A DNA stretch of 26,080 nucleotides from Bacillota bacterium. Lineage in GTDB: Bacteria; Bacillota_E; Sulfobacillia; Sulfobacillales; JAIMBI01. The position numbers and the translations under genes were made by a program. Of this stretch, positions 14,550 to 23,528 are shown one piece after another. Under the pieces are notes generated by a model, which was not told the origin of the DNA, made no database searches, and saw nothing but the letters and a program-made list of their open reading frames with translations. The stretch is from the NCBI GenBank assembly GCA_021828405.1, contig JAKARZ010000029.1, forward strand, positions 1 to 26,080, written 5' to 3'. The first letter of the stretch is position 1; the number at the start of each line of letters is the position of its first letter.

Positions 14550-15914
14550 TCAGCTCGTTTCCGCGCTCCCCTTCCTCTCCACCACCGCCACCGCCTCCAC
14601 GTGATCAGACCGCGCAAACATGTCCACGGGTGCCACCGTTCGGAGGGCATAGGACGGCTTTAAGATACCGAGGTCGCGCGCCAAGGTTTCCGGCCGGCAA
14701 CTCACGTACACGATGCGCTGCGGCGCGGCCGCCAGGAGCACCGCCAGCACCTCGGGGCGGACGCCGCTGCGCGGGGGGTCCAGCACTACGACGTCCGGTC
14801 TGGCCGCATGCTTCACCAACTCCTCCACCACGCGCTCCACCGCGCCGACGTGAAACCGGACACCGCTGCCGACCGTGTTGCGCCTTCCCTCAGCCACGGC
14901 CGACGGGTTCATCTCCACCGCCTCCACGGTGGTGGCGCGGTCCGCCATGAGGCGCGCCAGCGTTCCGACGCCGGCATACAGGTCATAGGCCGTCTCTGCC
15001 CGCGTGGGCCCCATCCCCTCGAGCGCCAGCCCATAGAGACGCTCCACCTGGACCGGATTCACTTGAAAAAAGGCGTCGGGCGCCACGCGAAACGGAACGC
15101 CCAAAATTTTCTCCTGCAGCACCGCATCCCCGGCCAGGATGTGCGTCACCGGGCCCTCAATCCGATTGGTCCGGCCGGGATTTACGTTCACCGCCACACC
15201 GGCCAGCGTGGGCACGCGACCCATGAGGCGCTCGGCCCACGTCGCCAGCCGCGGGTCGGCGGTCGTGGCCACGATCATGGCAGCGCTCGCCTGCTGCCAC
15301 CGGCTGGCGCGCACCACCAGATGCCGCACCAAGCCTTGGTCCACCTCTTCCTGATACGGCATCAGGCGGAGGCCCTCCGCGGCTGGCAGCGCGGCCCCCA
15401 GCACGGCGCTTATGAGGTCGTCCTGGATCGCGCAACGCTCCAGCGGCACCACGCGGTGGCTGCCCGGCTCGTAGAATCCCAGCACGGGGTCATCCGCCGT
15501 GCCCCCGAACGCAAAGCTCGCTTTGGCGCGGTACCCGTAAAGTTCCGGCGACGGAACCACCGGATCCACCGGTGGCGCGTCAAACCCACCGATACGCCGC
15601 AGTGCCTGCACCACCCGATCCTGCTTGTGGCGAAGCTCCGCGTCATAGGTCCAGTGCTGAAACGTGCATCCGCCACAGCGGCCAAAGACGGGACACGGCG
15701 GGGAAATCCGCTCAGGCGACGCGCTCTCAACCTCGTCCAAGCGCGCGCGGGCGAAGTTGGCGCGCAGTTCGGTGACCGTCGCCCGCACACGTTCGCCCGG
15801 CAGCGCGCCACGCACGAATAGCGTGCGCCCGTCCGGCGCCCTGGCCACGCCATCGCCCGCCTGGCCCATGGCCGTGACGTCCAGGACCAGCCGATCCCCG
15901 CGGTCCACGCTCAT
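14550..15914 (-). CDS. rlmD: 23S rRNA (uracil-5-)-methyltransferase, RlmD/RlmCD type
   Basis: A 454-residue SAM-dependent enzyme that makes 5-methyluridine in 23S rRNA. An N-terminal TRAM domain (about 1-62, GQAGDGVARAPDGRTLFVRG) is followed by a 4Fe-4S cysteine set: C74, C80 and C83 in CPVFGRCGGC, and C161 in ERCAIQ. The C-terminal Rossmann methyltransferase has the SAM motif DLYAGVGTLA (311-320), DPPRSG (379-384) and the catalytic Cys406 in YVSCRPETLARD. It ends with DHVEAVAVVE, holding the base Glu. All key residues are present. Whether it modifies U1939, U747 or both, as RlmCD does in Bacillus, cannot be told. ATG 15914 overlaps the gatB stop as ATGA, so it is the last gene of the gatCAB operon. 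Confidence 0.93.
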   Translation of the reverse strand: MSVDRGDRLVLDVTAMGQAGDGVARAPDGRTLFVRGALPGERVRATVTELRANFARARLDEVESASPERISPPCPVFGRCGGCTFQHWTYDAELRHKQDRVVQALRRIGGFDAPPVDPVVPSPELYGYRAKASFAFGGTADDPVLGFYEPGSHRVVPLERCAIQDDLISAVLGAALPAAEGLRLMPYQEEVDQGLVRHLVVRASRWQQASAAMIVATTADPRLATWAERLMGRVPTLAGVAVNVNPGRTNRIEGPVTHILAGDAVLQEKILGVPFRVAPDAFFQVNPVQVERLYGLALEGMGPTRAETAYDLYAGVGTLARLMADRATTVEAVEMNPSAVAEGRRNTVGSGVRFHVGAVERVVEELVKHAARPDVVVLDPPRSGVRPEVLAVLLAAAPQRIVYVSCRPETLARDLGILKPSYALRTVAPVDMFARSDHVEAVAVVERKGSAETS

Positions 15915-17386
15915 ACGGCCGGGTCGGCGGCCAGCCGCTCCCGTAGCAGGCGGTTCACCACGTCGGGGCTGGCCTGGCCCCGCGTCGCTTTCATGACCTG
16001 ACCCACCAAAAAGCTCAACGCCTGGGCTTTTCCCGCCCTGTAGTCCGCCACCGCGGCCGCGTGCTGCGCCAGCACGCGGGCGACCTCCTCCGCCAGCACA
16101 TCCTGGTCGGAAATCTGGGACAGCCCCGCCTCCGCCACCACGGCGGAGGCGGGTTTTCCCGTCTCGAACATCTTGTCCAGAACGTCCTTGGCCATCCGCC
16201 CGGAGAGGGTGCCTGCGGCGATGAGGCCCAGCAGTTCGGCCAGCGCCGCCGGGCCCACGGGACTCTCGTCATAGCCGCGGCGGGCCTCGTTGAGAAGGCG
16301 CGCCACGTCGCCCAGCATCCAGGTCACTGCGAGCCGCGTATCGGCGCCGGCGTCGACGAGCCCGGCAAAGTACCGCGCGGCGGCCGGCTCATACGCGATG
16401 ACGGCCGCGTCCTTGGGCGCGAGCCCCCGCTCCACCAACTGCCGGCGCAGCGCGGCCGGCAGCAACGGCAACTGGCGGCGCTCTGCTTCGATGACCACCG
16501 CGGTGAGGGTGAGCCACGGCAGGTCCGGTTCGGGGAAGTACCGGTAATCGTTCGCCAACTCCTTGCTCCGCTGGGAAAACGTGGTGCCGGTGATGTCGTC
16601 AAAGCCGCGTGTCTCACGGGCCACGCGGCCCCCGGCGTCGAGGACCGCCCGCTGGCGGCGCACCTCGAACTCCAGCGCCGCCACCACATGGCGAATCGAG
16701 TTGACGTTCTTCACCTCCACCCGCGCCAACTCTTCTAAGGCGCCGGTGAATCCCGCCGGCTTGAGCGACAGGTTCGCGTCGCACCGAATCGAGCCTTCCT
16801 CCATCCGAAGGTCGGACACGTCCAGATAGGATAGGGTCGAGACCAACTCCCGCAGGAACAGACGTGCCTCCTCGGGAGAGCGCAGATCCGGTTCGGTGAC
16901 GATTTCGATGAGCGGCAGGCCCGCACGGTTGAGGTCGACCAGGCTGCCGCGCGCCTGCCGCAGGTTGTCGCCCTCGTGCATGAGCTTGCCGGCTTCCTCT
17001 TCGATGTGGATGCGGCGAATCTGCACGTGACGCACGGACTCGTCGGCCAACGGCACGTCCAAGTGGCCCCATTCACAGATCGGGTGCTCATACTGCGTGA
17101 TCTGGTAGCCTTTAGGCAAGTCCGGGTAAAAGTAGTTCTTGCGGTCGAATCGCGACGTGGTGCGCACCGTGGCGCCCAGGGCCAAGCCGACGCGCGCGGC
17201 CAGCCGCACCACCTCCCGGTTCAACTGCGGCAGGGCACCGGGCAAGCCTAGGCACACCGGGCACACCGCCGTGTTGGGCGGGGCCCCGAACGCACTGGGA
17301 CACCCGCAGAACAGTTTGGTCCGCGTACCCAGTTCAACGTGTACCTCCAGGCCGATGATCACCTCGGCGCCGTTGTCTAATATCAC
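15911..17386 (-). CDS. gatB: Asp/Glu-tRNA(Asn/Gln) amidotransferase subunit B
   Basis: A 491-residue subunit that binds misacylated Glu-tRNA(Gln) or Asp-tRNA(Asn), activates the acid with ATP and receives ammonia from GatA. The N-terminus has IIGLEVHVELGTRTKLFCGC and the Zn ligands C27, C29, C42 and C45 (CPVCLGLPGALP). The cradle domain includes RKNYFYPDLPKGYQITQYEH and the GatB signature HEGDNLRQARGSLVDLNRAG. EVKNVNSIRHV and YRYFPEPDLP follow. The last about 150 residues form the helical and YqeY-like tRNA-binding tail. The length is normal for GatB. GTG 17386 overlaps the gatA stop as GTGA. It lies in the gatC-gatA-gatB-rlmD operon. Confidence 0.97.
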   Translation of the reverse strand: MILDNGAEVIIGLEVHVELGTRTKLFCGCPSAFGAPPNTAVCPVCLGLPGALPQLNREVVRLAARVGLALGATVRTTSRFDRKNYFYPDLPKGYQITQYEHPICEWGHLDVPLADESVRHVQIRRIHIEEEAGKLMHEGDNLRQARGSLVDLNRAGLPLIEIVTEPDLRSPEEARLFLRELVSTLSYLDVSDLRMEEGSIRCDANLSLKPAGFTGALEELARVEVKNVNSIRHVVAALEFEVRRQRAVLDAGGRVARETRGFDDITGTTFSQRSKELANDYRYFPEPDLPWLTLTAVVIEAERRQLPLLPAALRRQLVERGLAPKDAAVIAYEPAAARYFAGLVDAGADTRLAVTWMLGDVARLLNEARRGYDESPVGPAALAELLGLIAAGTLSGRMAKDVLDKMFETGKPASAVVAEAGLSQISDQDVLAEEVARVLAQHAAAVADYRAGKAQALSFLVGQVMKATRGQASPDVVNRLLRERLAADPAV

Positions 17387-18867
17387 AAGGGGTTCCCCCC
17401 TTCACCGACCGGCGGCCGATGGGCCGGCCCCGTCCACGCGTGGGGCCGACTCATTTCCAGCGCCGCGGCGGTAGAAAACAACCGGGCCTCCTTCATCCAG
17501 GGGGCGGTGAGTTGGATGGCGGTCGGCAACCCTCCCGCCGTGAGACTCCACGGAAGCGACAGCGCGGGCAGGCCGGTTAGGTTCGCACCGACCGTCATGA
17601 CGTCCGACTGGTACATGGCCCACGGGTCGTCCAACTTTTCACCAAATCGAAAGGCGGGCTCGGGCACGGTGGGCGACAGCACCACGTCCACGGACCCGAA
17701 GGCCGTCCGGTAATCCTGGGCCAACAGCGTCCGCGTCTGCATCGCTTTCAGATAATAGGCATCGTAATAGCCCTCAGCCAGGGCAAAGGTGCCCAGCAGA
17801 ATGCGCCGCTTGACCTCCGTGCCGAACCCCTCCCCCCGGGTGTTGCGGTATACGTCGGCCAGGTCCTCCCCCTCACGCCGAACGCCATACCGCACGCCGT
17901 CATACCGGGCCAGGTTGCTTGACGCTTCCGCCGGCGCCACCAGATAGTACGCGGCAATGCCATAGCGGCTGTGCGGTAGATCCACGTCCGAGACCACGGT
18001 CCCCAAGGCCTTGAGCGCCGCCACGGCTTCGTCCAGCGCCGCACGGGCATCGGGCCCAGCCTGGTCGCGCTGGCTCCCGACCAGGCCCACCCGGAGCCCT
18101 TTCAGGGAACCCGGCCGCGCCGCCGCGGGATCGGGGGCGGGCCCGTCCACCGACGTGGCATCGTGCGGGTCTCGCCCGACCATCACGGAGAACACCCGGG
18201 CCACGTCCGCCACACACCGCCCGATGGGGCCCACCTGGTCCAGTGACGACGCGAAAGCCAAGAGGCCGTAGCGCGACACCCGCCCGTAGGTGGGTTTTAG
18301 GCCCACCACCCCGCAGAAGGCGGCGGGCTGGCGAACCGACCCGCCGGTCTCGGACCCCAGGGCCACCATGGCGGTGCCCGCCGCCACGGCGGCCGCCGAC
18401 CCGCCGCTCGACCCGCCAGGCACGCGCGTGGGGTCCCACGGGTTTTTCGTAGGGCCATACGCCGAGTGCTCCGTGGACGACCCCATCGCAAACTCGTCGA
18501 GATTGGTCTTGCCAATGACGATGGCACCCGCCGCCTGCAGCCGTGCCACCGCCGTGGCAGTATATGGCGGCCGATAGCCTTCCAAAATTTTCGAGCCTGC
18601 CGTGGTGGGTGCGCCTTCGAGTACCATGTTGTCCTTGACCGCCACCATTACCCCCGCGAGCGGCAGGGCGGCCCGGGCCTCCCGGCCCAAACGGTCAAGC
18701 GCGGCCGCGTCCGCCAGCGCTCCCTCCCCACGAACATGCAGATAGGCGTGGAGCGAGGCGTCCACTGCCGCGATGCGGTCCAGCACAGCTTCGGCCACGC
18801 GGGTCGCCGACTCACCGTGCTGGACCGCGGCCACCGTGTCCGCCACGCTGTCCTTCCAGGGCGTCAT
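17383..18867 (-). CDS. gatA: Asp/Glu-tRNA(Asn/Gln) amidotransferase subunit A
   Basis: A 494-residue glutaminase subunit of the amidotransferase. It releases ammonia from glutamine or asparagine and channels it to GatB. Amidase-signature family with an intact Ser-cisSer-Lys triad: K78 (AVKDN), S153 (GGSSGGSAAAVAAG) and nucleophile S177 (GSETGGSVRQPAA). The Gly/Ser-rich stretch and GLKPTYGRVSRYGLLAFASS are typical of GatA rather than of general amidases. ATG 18867 overlaps the gatC stop as ATGA. Length is normal. Presence of the trimer implies the host makes Gln-tRNA and/or Asn-tRNA by the indirect route. Confidence 0.97.
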   Translation of the reverse strand: MTPWKDSVADTVAAVQHGESATRVAEAVLDRIAAVDASLHAYLHVRGEGALADAAALDRLGREARAALPLAGVMVAVKDNMVLEGAPTTAGSKILEGYRPPYTATAVARLQAAGAIVIGKTNLDEFAMGSSTEHSAYGPTKNPWDPTRVPGGSSGGSAAAVAAGTAMVALGSETGGSVRQPAAFCGVVGLKPTYGRVSRYGLLAFASSLDQVGPIGRCVADVARVFSVMVGRDPHDATSVDGPAPDPAAARPGSLKGLRVGLVGSQRDQAGPDARAALDEAVAALKALGTVVSDVDLPHSRYGIAAYYLVAPAEASSNLARYDGVRYGVRREGEDLADVYRNTRGEGFGTEVKRRILLGTFALAEGYYDAYYLKAMQTRTLLAQDYRTAFGSVDVVLSPTVPEPAFRFGEKLDDPWAMYQSDVMTVGANLTGLPALSLPWSLTAGGLPTAIQLTAPWMKEARLFSTAAALEMSRPHAWTGPAHRPPVGEGGNPL

Positions 18868-19205
18868 CGCTGTCCCTCGTCAGACTCGGCCGCCGGGGCG
18901 CTCACGATGCGCGGCACCCAGAACTGGCCGTCCCGTGCACTCGGGGCGGCGGCCAGCACCGTCTCCCTATCCAGGCCCGGCACCACGGTGTCGTCTCGCC
19001 AGGGATCCGCGGCGACCGCCTCCGGCACAAAGGTACCGACGCCTTCGGTATTTAATGCCTGCAACGTCGACATGTGGCCCAACACCCCGTCGAGGTCGCG
19101 GCCCAGCGCCACCGCTTCCTCGGGATCCACCTTAAGCCGAGCCAGCTGAGCCACCCACGCCACCCGGCCCGCCCCCTCGGCCGCGCCGTCATTCGCCTGC
19201 CTCAC
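18864..19205 (-). CDS. gatC: Asp/Glu-tRNA(Asn/Gln) amidotransferase subunit C
   Basis: A 113-residue small subunit that wraps around GatA and GatB and stabilises the complex. RVAWVAQLARLKVDPEEAVA at the N-terminus is the usual GatC helix. The middle GVLGHMSTLQALNTEGVGTF corresponds to the L-x-x-LNT-x-GV motif, and PWRDDTVVPGLDRETVLAAA plus DGQFWVPRIV is the typical extended tail. The family is about 95 residues; the extra length is at both ends. Start: two adjacent GTG codons, 19208 and 19205, follow GGCGGAGG; 19205 has the better spacing. The open frame runs much further upstream but that part is antisense or out-of-frame over oppF. First gene of its operon. Confidence 0.92.
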   Translation of the reverse strand: MRQANDGAAEGAGRVAWVAQLARLKVDPEEAVALGRDLDGVLGHMSTLQALNTEGVGTFVPEAVAADPWRDDTVVPGLDRETVLAAAPSARDGQFWVPRIVSAPAAESDEGQR

Positions 19206-19251
19206 CACACGCCTCCGCCCCTTCGCCCGGCCGACTAATCTCTGCCCGCCC

Positions 19252-19281
19252 AGAATAAACGAACGCCGCCGCGTGGTCCAA
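19252..19281 (-). promoter_or_regulatory. Probable sigma-A promoter of gatCAB-rlmD
   Basis: On the minus strand TTGGAC (-35, 19276-19281) and TATTCT (-10, 19252-19257) are separated by 18 bp. Transcription would begin near 19245, about 40 bases before the gatC start. It sits downstream of the opp terminator, so the gat operon appears to be transcribed on its own. Confidence 0.55.
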
Positions 19282-19323
19282 ACTTGACCGCGTAGGCGGC
19301 GCAACGGCGCACCCGAGAGACAG

Positions 19324-19352
19324 AGCGAGCACCGGCCATCCCGGTGCTCGCT
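19324..19352 (-). terminator. Intrinsic-type terminator after oppF
   Basis: AGCGAGCACCGG (19324-19335) pairs perfectly over 12 bp with CCGGTGCTCGCT (19341-19352) around a 5-base loop. It lies 12 bp past the oppF stop in the direction of transcription and is followed by CTGTCTCTC, a weak pyrimidine tract instead of a T run, as is common in GC-rich genomes. Confidence 0.75.
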
Positions 19353-19363
19353 GGGGAACGCAG

Positions 19364-20368
19364 TTAGGTTCGCAGGTGACACGCAACCAAATGGCCGCCG
19401 CCGATGTCCTTCAGTTCGGGCACGTCGACTTTGCAGACGTCCTCGGCGATGGGGCACCGCGTGTGGAACCGGCAACCCGAGGGCGGGTTCACCGGGCTCG
19501 GGACGTCCCCGGTCAGGATGATGCGCTCGCGGCGCATGGCCGGGTTGGGAATCGGAATGGCAGAGAACAGCGCCTCGGTGTACGGGTGCACCGGCCGGCG
19601 GTACACGGCGTCGGCATCGCCCATCTCCATCATCACCCCAAGATACATGACGCCTACGCGGTCGGAGATGTGCCGAATGACGTTCAGCCCATGCGCAATG
19701 AATACGTAGGTCAGCCCAAACTGCTCCTGCAGGCCTTCCATCAGGTTTAGGATCTGCGATTGAATGGACACGTCCAACGCGGACACGGGCTCGTCGGCCA
19801 CGATGAGCTTCGGGTTCAGGGCCAGGGCCCGAGCAATCCCGACGCGCTGGCGCTGGCCGCCGGAAAACTCGTGGGGATATCGGCGGCTGTGGTAGGGGGC
19901 CAGCCCCACCACGTTCAGGAGCTCCTTCACGCGCTCCTGTCTTTCTTTCTTGGTGCCCATGCGGTGAATGTCGAGCGGCTCCTGAATGATCTGTCCCACC
20001 GACATGCGCGGATTCAGCGACCCGTAGGGGTCCTGGAAGATGATCTGCATTTCCCGCCGGATGGCCCGCATGTCGTTCTTGTTGTACTTCACGATGTCCT
20101 TGCCGTTGTACAGGACGGACCCGGACGTCGGCTCCTGCAGGCGCAGGATGGCCCGGCCGGTGGTGGACTTGCCGCAACCCGACTCGCCCACCAGCCCAAA
20201 GGTTTCGCCCCGCTTGACGTTGAAGGACACACCGTCCACCGCGCGCACGTATGCGACCACGCGCGACAGCACCCCGCCCGTAATGGGAAAGTATTTCTTG
20301 AGGTCGTGCACCTCCAAAAGGTTTTCCGGCAACTCCTGCTCTGTTGCGGCCCTGTCCACCACGCTCAC
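19364..20368 (-). CDS. oppF: Oligopeptide/dipeptide ABC transporter ATPase (OppF/DppF type)
   Basis: A 334-residue nucleotide-binding subunit of a peptide-type ABC importer, working as a heterodimer with OppD under the membrane permeases. Walker A GESGCGKS (61-68), Q-loop [13 protein letters not shown] (109-121), signature [15 protein letters not shown] (168-182) and Walker [13 protein letters not shown] (188-199) are intact. The H-loop reads [12 protein letters not shown]: His226 is present, but the Asp that normally follows is Gly. The C-terminal oligopeptide-transporter extension has Cys residues ([15 protein letters not shown]) of the OppF-type Fe-S/Cys motif. GTG 20368 follows GGAGGCGG and overlaps the oppD stop as GTGA. 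No permease or binding-protein genes are adjacent. The substrate could be peptides, nickel or sugars. Confidence 0.92.
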   Translation of the reverse strand: MSVVDRAATEQELPENLLEVHDLKKYFPITGGVLSRVVAYVRAVDGVSFNVKRGETFGLVGESGCGKSTTGRAILRLQEPTSGSVLYNGKDIVKYNKNDMRAIRREMQIIFQDPYGSLNPRMSVGQIIQEPLDIHRMGTKKERQERVKELLNVVGLAPYHSRRYPHEFSGGQRQRVGIARALALNPKLIVADEPVSALDVSIQSQILNLMEGLQEQFGLTYVFIAHGLNVIRHISDRVGVMYLGVMMEMGDADAVYRRPVHPYTEALFSAIPIPNPAMRRERIILTGDVPSPVNPPSGCRFHTRCPIAEDVCKVDVPELKDIGGGHLVACHLRT

Positions 20369-21363
20369 GACACCGCCTCCTCACCGTGCTCCACATGCAA
20401 CCAGCAACTCACCTTGCGATTGTCCGCCACCTGGGTAAGCACCGGCGCTTTGGTGGTGCAGATGGGCATCGCGTTCTTGCACCGGGGGGCGAAGCTGCAT
20501 CCCGGAGGGAGATGGGCCAAGTTGGGCACGGCCCCCTCGATCACGTGCAGTTTGGCATGGGCCTCGGTGTCGAGGCGCGGGATCGACTCCATCAGCCCGC
20601 GGGTGTATGGATGCATCGGCTCCGCAAACAGGTCCGCGGTCGGCGCTTCCTCGACGACTTTGCCCGCGTACATAACCATCACCCGCTCGGTCATCTCGGC
20701 GACGACGCCCAGATCATGGGTGATGAGCATGATCGACGTGTGAAAGTTCTTCTTGATTTCCTTCATAAGTTCCAAGATCTGGGCTTGAATGGTCACGTCC
20801 AACGCCGTGGTGGGCTCGTCGGCAATCAGCAGACGGGGGTTGCACGAGAGTGCCATGGCAATCATGACACGTTGCCGCATGCCGCCCGACAGGGCGTGGG
20901 GGTATTCGCGGACACGGCGCTCGGGTGCCGGAATGCCCACGAGCCGCAACATCTCGGTGGCACGCTTCATCGCCTCGCGCTTGTCAACTTTCTGGTGGAG
21001 CATAACGGCTTCGGCAATCTGGTCGCCCACCGTGTAGACCGGGTTCAGCGACGTCATGGGCTCCTGAAAAATCATCGCAATGTCTTTGCCCCGGATCTTG
21101 CGCATTTGGTCAGGCGTCATTTTTAGCAAATCCTGGCCGTCAAAAAGAATTTCGCCCCCGACGATCTTCCCCGGAGGACTTGGCACCAGCTGCATCACGG
21201 ACAACGAGGTGACGCTCTTGCCACAGCCCGACTCTCCCACAATGCCCAGCGTCTCTTCCGCGTCGACGTAGAAGCTCACGTGCTCTACGGCCGGGACCAC
21301 CTCGCCCCGCTCCCCCGTGAAATGCGTCTGAAGGTCATGCACCTCCAACACCCGCTGTGCCAC
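20365..21363 (-). CDS. oppD: Oligopeptide/dipeptide ABC transporter ATPase (OppD/DppD type)
   Basis: A 332-residue nucleotide-binding subunit, partner of the OppF-type protein encoded next. Walker [10 protein letters not shown]-loop [20 protein letters not shown], signature [15 protein letters not shown], Walker [15 protein letters not shown] and H-loop [12 protein letters not shown] are all canonical. The C-terminal extension with [15 protein letters not shown] is the OppD-type cysteine motif. GTG 21363 follows GGGAGGGAAGCCG. It has its own promoter about 60 bp upstream and is separated from ligA by 140 bp. Peptide importers normally lie with permease genes oppB/oppC and a binding protein; here only the two ATPases are present, so the other parts must be encoded elsewhere. 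Confidence 0.93.
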   Translation of the reverse strand: MAQRVLEVHDLQTHFTGERGEVVPAVEHVSFYVDAEETLGIVGESGCGKSVTSLSVMQLVPSPPGKIVGGEILFDGQDLLKMTPDQMRKIRGKDIAMIFQEPMTSLNPVYTVGDQIAEAVMLHQKVDKREAMKRATEMLRLVGIPAPERRVREYPHALSGGMRQRVMIAMALSCNPRLLIADEPTTALDVTIQAQILELMKEIKKNFHTSIMLITHDLGVVAEMTERVMVMYAGKVVEEAPTADLFAEPMHPYTRGLMESIPRLDTEAHAKLHVIEGAVPNLAHLPPGCSFAPRCKNAMPICTTKAPVLTQVADNRKVSCWLHVEHGEEAVS

Positions 21364-21432
21364 CGGCTTCCCTCCCTCTCTCTCACGGCTTCGCCGTTCG
21401 TCTCCGACACATCATTCAGCCATTTGGCGCAC

Positions 21433-21462
21433 ATTATAGTGGTCTTGCCACCCAGTCGGCAA
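21433..21462 (-). promoter_or_regulatory. Probable sigma-A promoter of oppDF
   Basis: On the minus strand TTGCCG (-35, 21457-21462) and a perfect TATAAT (-10, 21433-21438) are 18 bp apart. Transcription would start near 21426, leaving a leader of about 60 bases before the oppD GTG. Confidence 0.7.
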
Positions 21463-21503
21463 TGGCAAACTCATCCGCACCATCGGTCACCAGCAGCGCG
21501 GGG

Positions 21504-23528
21504 TTACGGGTGTGGACCCTTCGCCATCCGGAGCCAGAATTCCTGCTCATCCACGACTTCGATCTCGAGCGCGCGGGCTCGGGCCAGCTTGCTGCCCGCG
21601 CCCGCGCCCGCGACGACTAGCGTGGTTTGGCGCGTCACGGCGGACTGCACGCGGCCACCCGCCCGGATCACCGCTTCCTCCGCCTCGCGGCGGCTGGCGC
21701 GCGCGAGCGTACCCGTGACCACCACCGACTGGCCGGACAGGGGGCCCGCGCGCGTCGCCGCCGCCCGCTCGGGCTCGCTGAAATTCACCCCGGCGCGGCC
21801 CAGGCCTTCCACCAGCGCCCGGCCTGCCGGCGCCCGAAAGAAACCCACGACACTGTCCGCGATGGCCGGACCCACGCCCGGCACGGCGGCCACCTCGTCG
21901 GCGTCCGCCGCCATGAGCCTTTCCAATGTGCGAAAGTACTCGGCCAGCGCAGCCGCGACCCGCTCTCCCACATGGCGTATGCCAAACGCCACCAAAAGAC
22001 GCGACAGCGGCTGCGAGCGACTGGCCGACACCGCTTGCACCAGGTTTTCCGCCGCCACCGGCCCGAACCGCGGCAACTCGGCCAGGCGCTCGGCGGAAAG
22101 GGAATACAGATCCACGGGCGTGCGCACCCAGCCGACACTCAGCAACTGATCGACGGTTTTCTCTCCCAGCCCGGCAATATCCAACGCTCCGCGCGATCCG
22201 TAGTGGATGAGTCCCTCGCGCCGCTGGGCCGGGCATGTGAGCTGCGCCGGGCAGTGAACGTCCACCTCGTCTGGCTCGCGCACCAGCGGGGTGCCACACT
22301 CCGGGCACGCCGTGGGATAGCGGTATCGCACCTCTGTGCCCGTCCGCTCCGCGGTCAGCACCGACACGATCTCGGGGATGATTTCCCCCGCCTTGCGCAC
22401 CACCACGCGGTCTCCCACCCTCACGTCTAGCCGCTCCAAGATGTTGGCATTGTGCAACGACGCGCGCGTGACCGTGGTCCCCCCCAGTTGCACCGCCGAC
22501 AATTCCGCCGTCGGGGTCACCGCCCCGGTGCGCCCCACGGTGAGCCGGATGCCCACCACCGTGGCCACATCCTCATCGGGGGGGTACTTGAAGGCCACCG
22601 CCGCGCGCGGCGCCTTCTGCGTGGCCCCAAGGCGCGCCGCCGCTTCAAGGTCGTCCAGCTTGACCACCAGGCCGTCGGTGTCGTAGTCCAATCCGCGGCG
22701 CCGCTCGCGCCACTCTTGGACAAACTGCCACACTGCCTCCAGATCCGCACACCGCTGCCAGTGCGGCTCGACCGCAAACCCTAGCGATGTCAGGCGCCCC
22801 AGAGCCGCCGCCTGGGTGGCGGGGCGCTCATCGGCCTCACGAATCTCGTAGAAAAAGGCGGATAACCCCCTGGCGGCGGTGATGGTGGGGTCCAGTTGGC
22901 GCAGGGACCCGGCCGCCGCATTGCGGGGATTGGCCAGAAGCGCCTCCCCCTGGGCGGCACGGTCTCGGTTCAGCACGACCAGCCGGCTTTTGGCGAGGTA
23001 CACCTCCCCGCGCACCTCGATATCCACCCGCTCCGGCAGATCGTCGGGGATGCCCGCGACCGTACGCGCATTGGCGGTGACATCTTCGCCGGTGGCCCCG
23101 TCGCCGCGGGTGGCCGCCAGCACCAGCCGACCCTGGCGGTACCGCACGATGACGGACAGCCCGTCGATTTTCAACTCCACCAGCCACGGCCCCGGCACAC
23201 CCACCCGCGCCGTGAACTCCTCCAGCTCGTCTTGGCTCCGTGCGTTGTTGAGGCTCAGCACGGGCTGCGTGAAGCGCACGGGGAACAGGGTAGGCCGTCC
23301 TTTTGCCCCCACGCGGGCGGCCGGCGACTCCCCGGACGCCCAGTCGGGATGCCGGCGGGCAAGCTCCTCCAGTTCCGCCACCAGCCGGTCATATTCGGCG
23401 TCGGGCACCATCGGCGCATCGTCCCGATGGTAGGCCACTTGGTGGCGACGCACCTCGCTCGTAAGCGCGTCCCAGCGCTCGCGATCCTCTTGGCGGTCAG
23501 CGCTGGGAGCCGAGCCGCCACCGTTCAC
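21504..23528 (-). CDS. ligA: NAD-dependent DNA ligase
   Basis: A 674-residue enzyme that seals nicks in DNA during replication and repair, using NAD as the adenylyl donor. Domains in order: NAD-binding Ia (DAEYDRLVAELEEL, 43-56); adenylation domain with catalytic Lys120 in ELKIDGLSV; OB fold with VGRTGAVTPTAEL and ASLHNANILERLDVRVGD; a four-Cys zinc finger (CPECGTPLV, VHCPAQLTCPAQ); helix-hairpin-helix repeats (LAELPRFGPVAAENLVQAV, DEVAAVPGVGPAIADSVVGF); and a C-terminal BRCT domain (LSGQSVVVTGTLARASRREA). All elements are present and the length is normal. GTG 23528 overlaps the pcrA stop as GTGA, the common pcrA-ligA pairing of Bacillota. Confidence 0.97.
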   Translation of the reverse strand: MNGGGSAPSADRQEDRERWDALTSEVRRHQVAYHRDDAPMVPDAEYDRLVAELEELARRHPDWASGESPAARVGAKGRPTLFPVRFTQPVLSLNNARSQDELEEFTARVGVPGPWLVELKIDGLSVIVRYRQGRLVLAATRGDGATGEDVTANARTVAGIPDDLPERVDIEVRGEVYLAKSRLVVLNRDRAAQGEALLANPRNAAAGSLRQLDPTITAARGLSAFFYEIREADERPATQAAALGRLTSLGFAVEPHWQRCADLEAVWQFVQEWRERRRGLDYDTDGLVVKLDDLEAAARLGATQKAPRAAVAFKYPPDEDVATVVGIRLTVGRTGAVTPTAELSAVQLGGTTVTRASLHNANILERLDVRVGDRVVVRKAGEIIPEIVSVLTAERTGTEVRYRYPTACPECGTPLVREPDEVDVHCPAQLTCPAQRREGLIHYGSRGALDIAGLGEKTVDQLLSVGWVRTPVDLYSLSAERLAELPRFGPVAAENLVQAVSASRSQPLSRLLVAFGIRHVGERVAAALAEYFRTLERLMAADADEVAAVPGVGPAIADSVVGFFRAPAGRALVEGLGRAGVNFSEPERAAATRAGPLSGQSVVVTGTLARASRREAEEAVIRAGGRVQSAVTRQTTLVVAGAGAGSKLARARALEIEVVDEQEFWLRMAKGPHP

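Noticed and set aside
19206..20396. A continuous 510-codon minus-strand frame covering gatC and the oppF region
   Set aside because: Only its last 113 codons are gatC. The rest is an alternative frame over oppF, whose own frame has every ABC ATPase motif, and it also runs through the oppF terminator hairpin.
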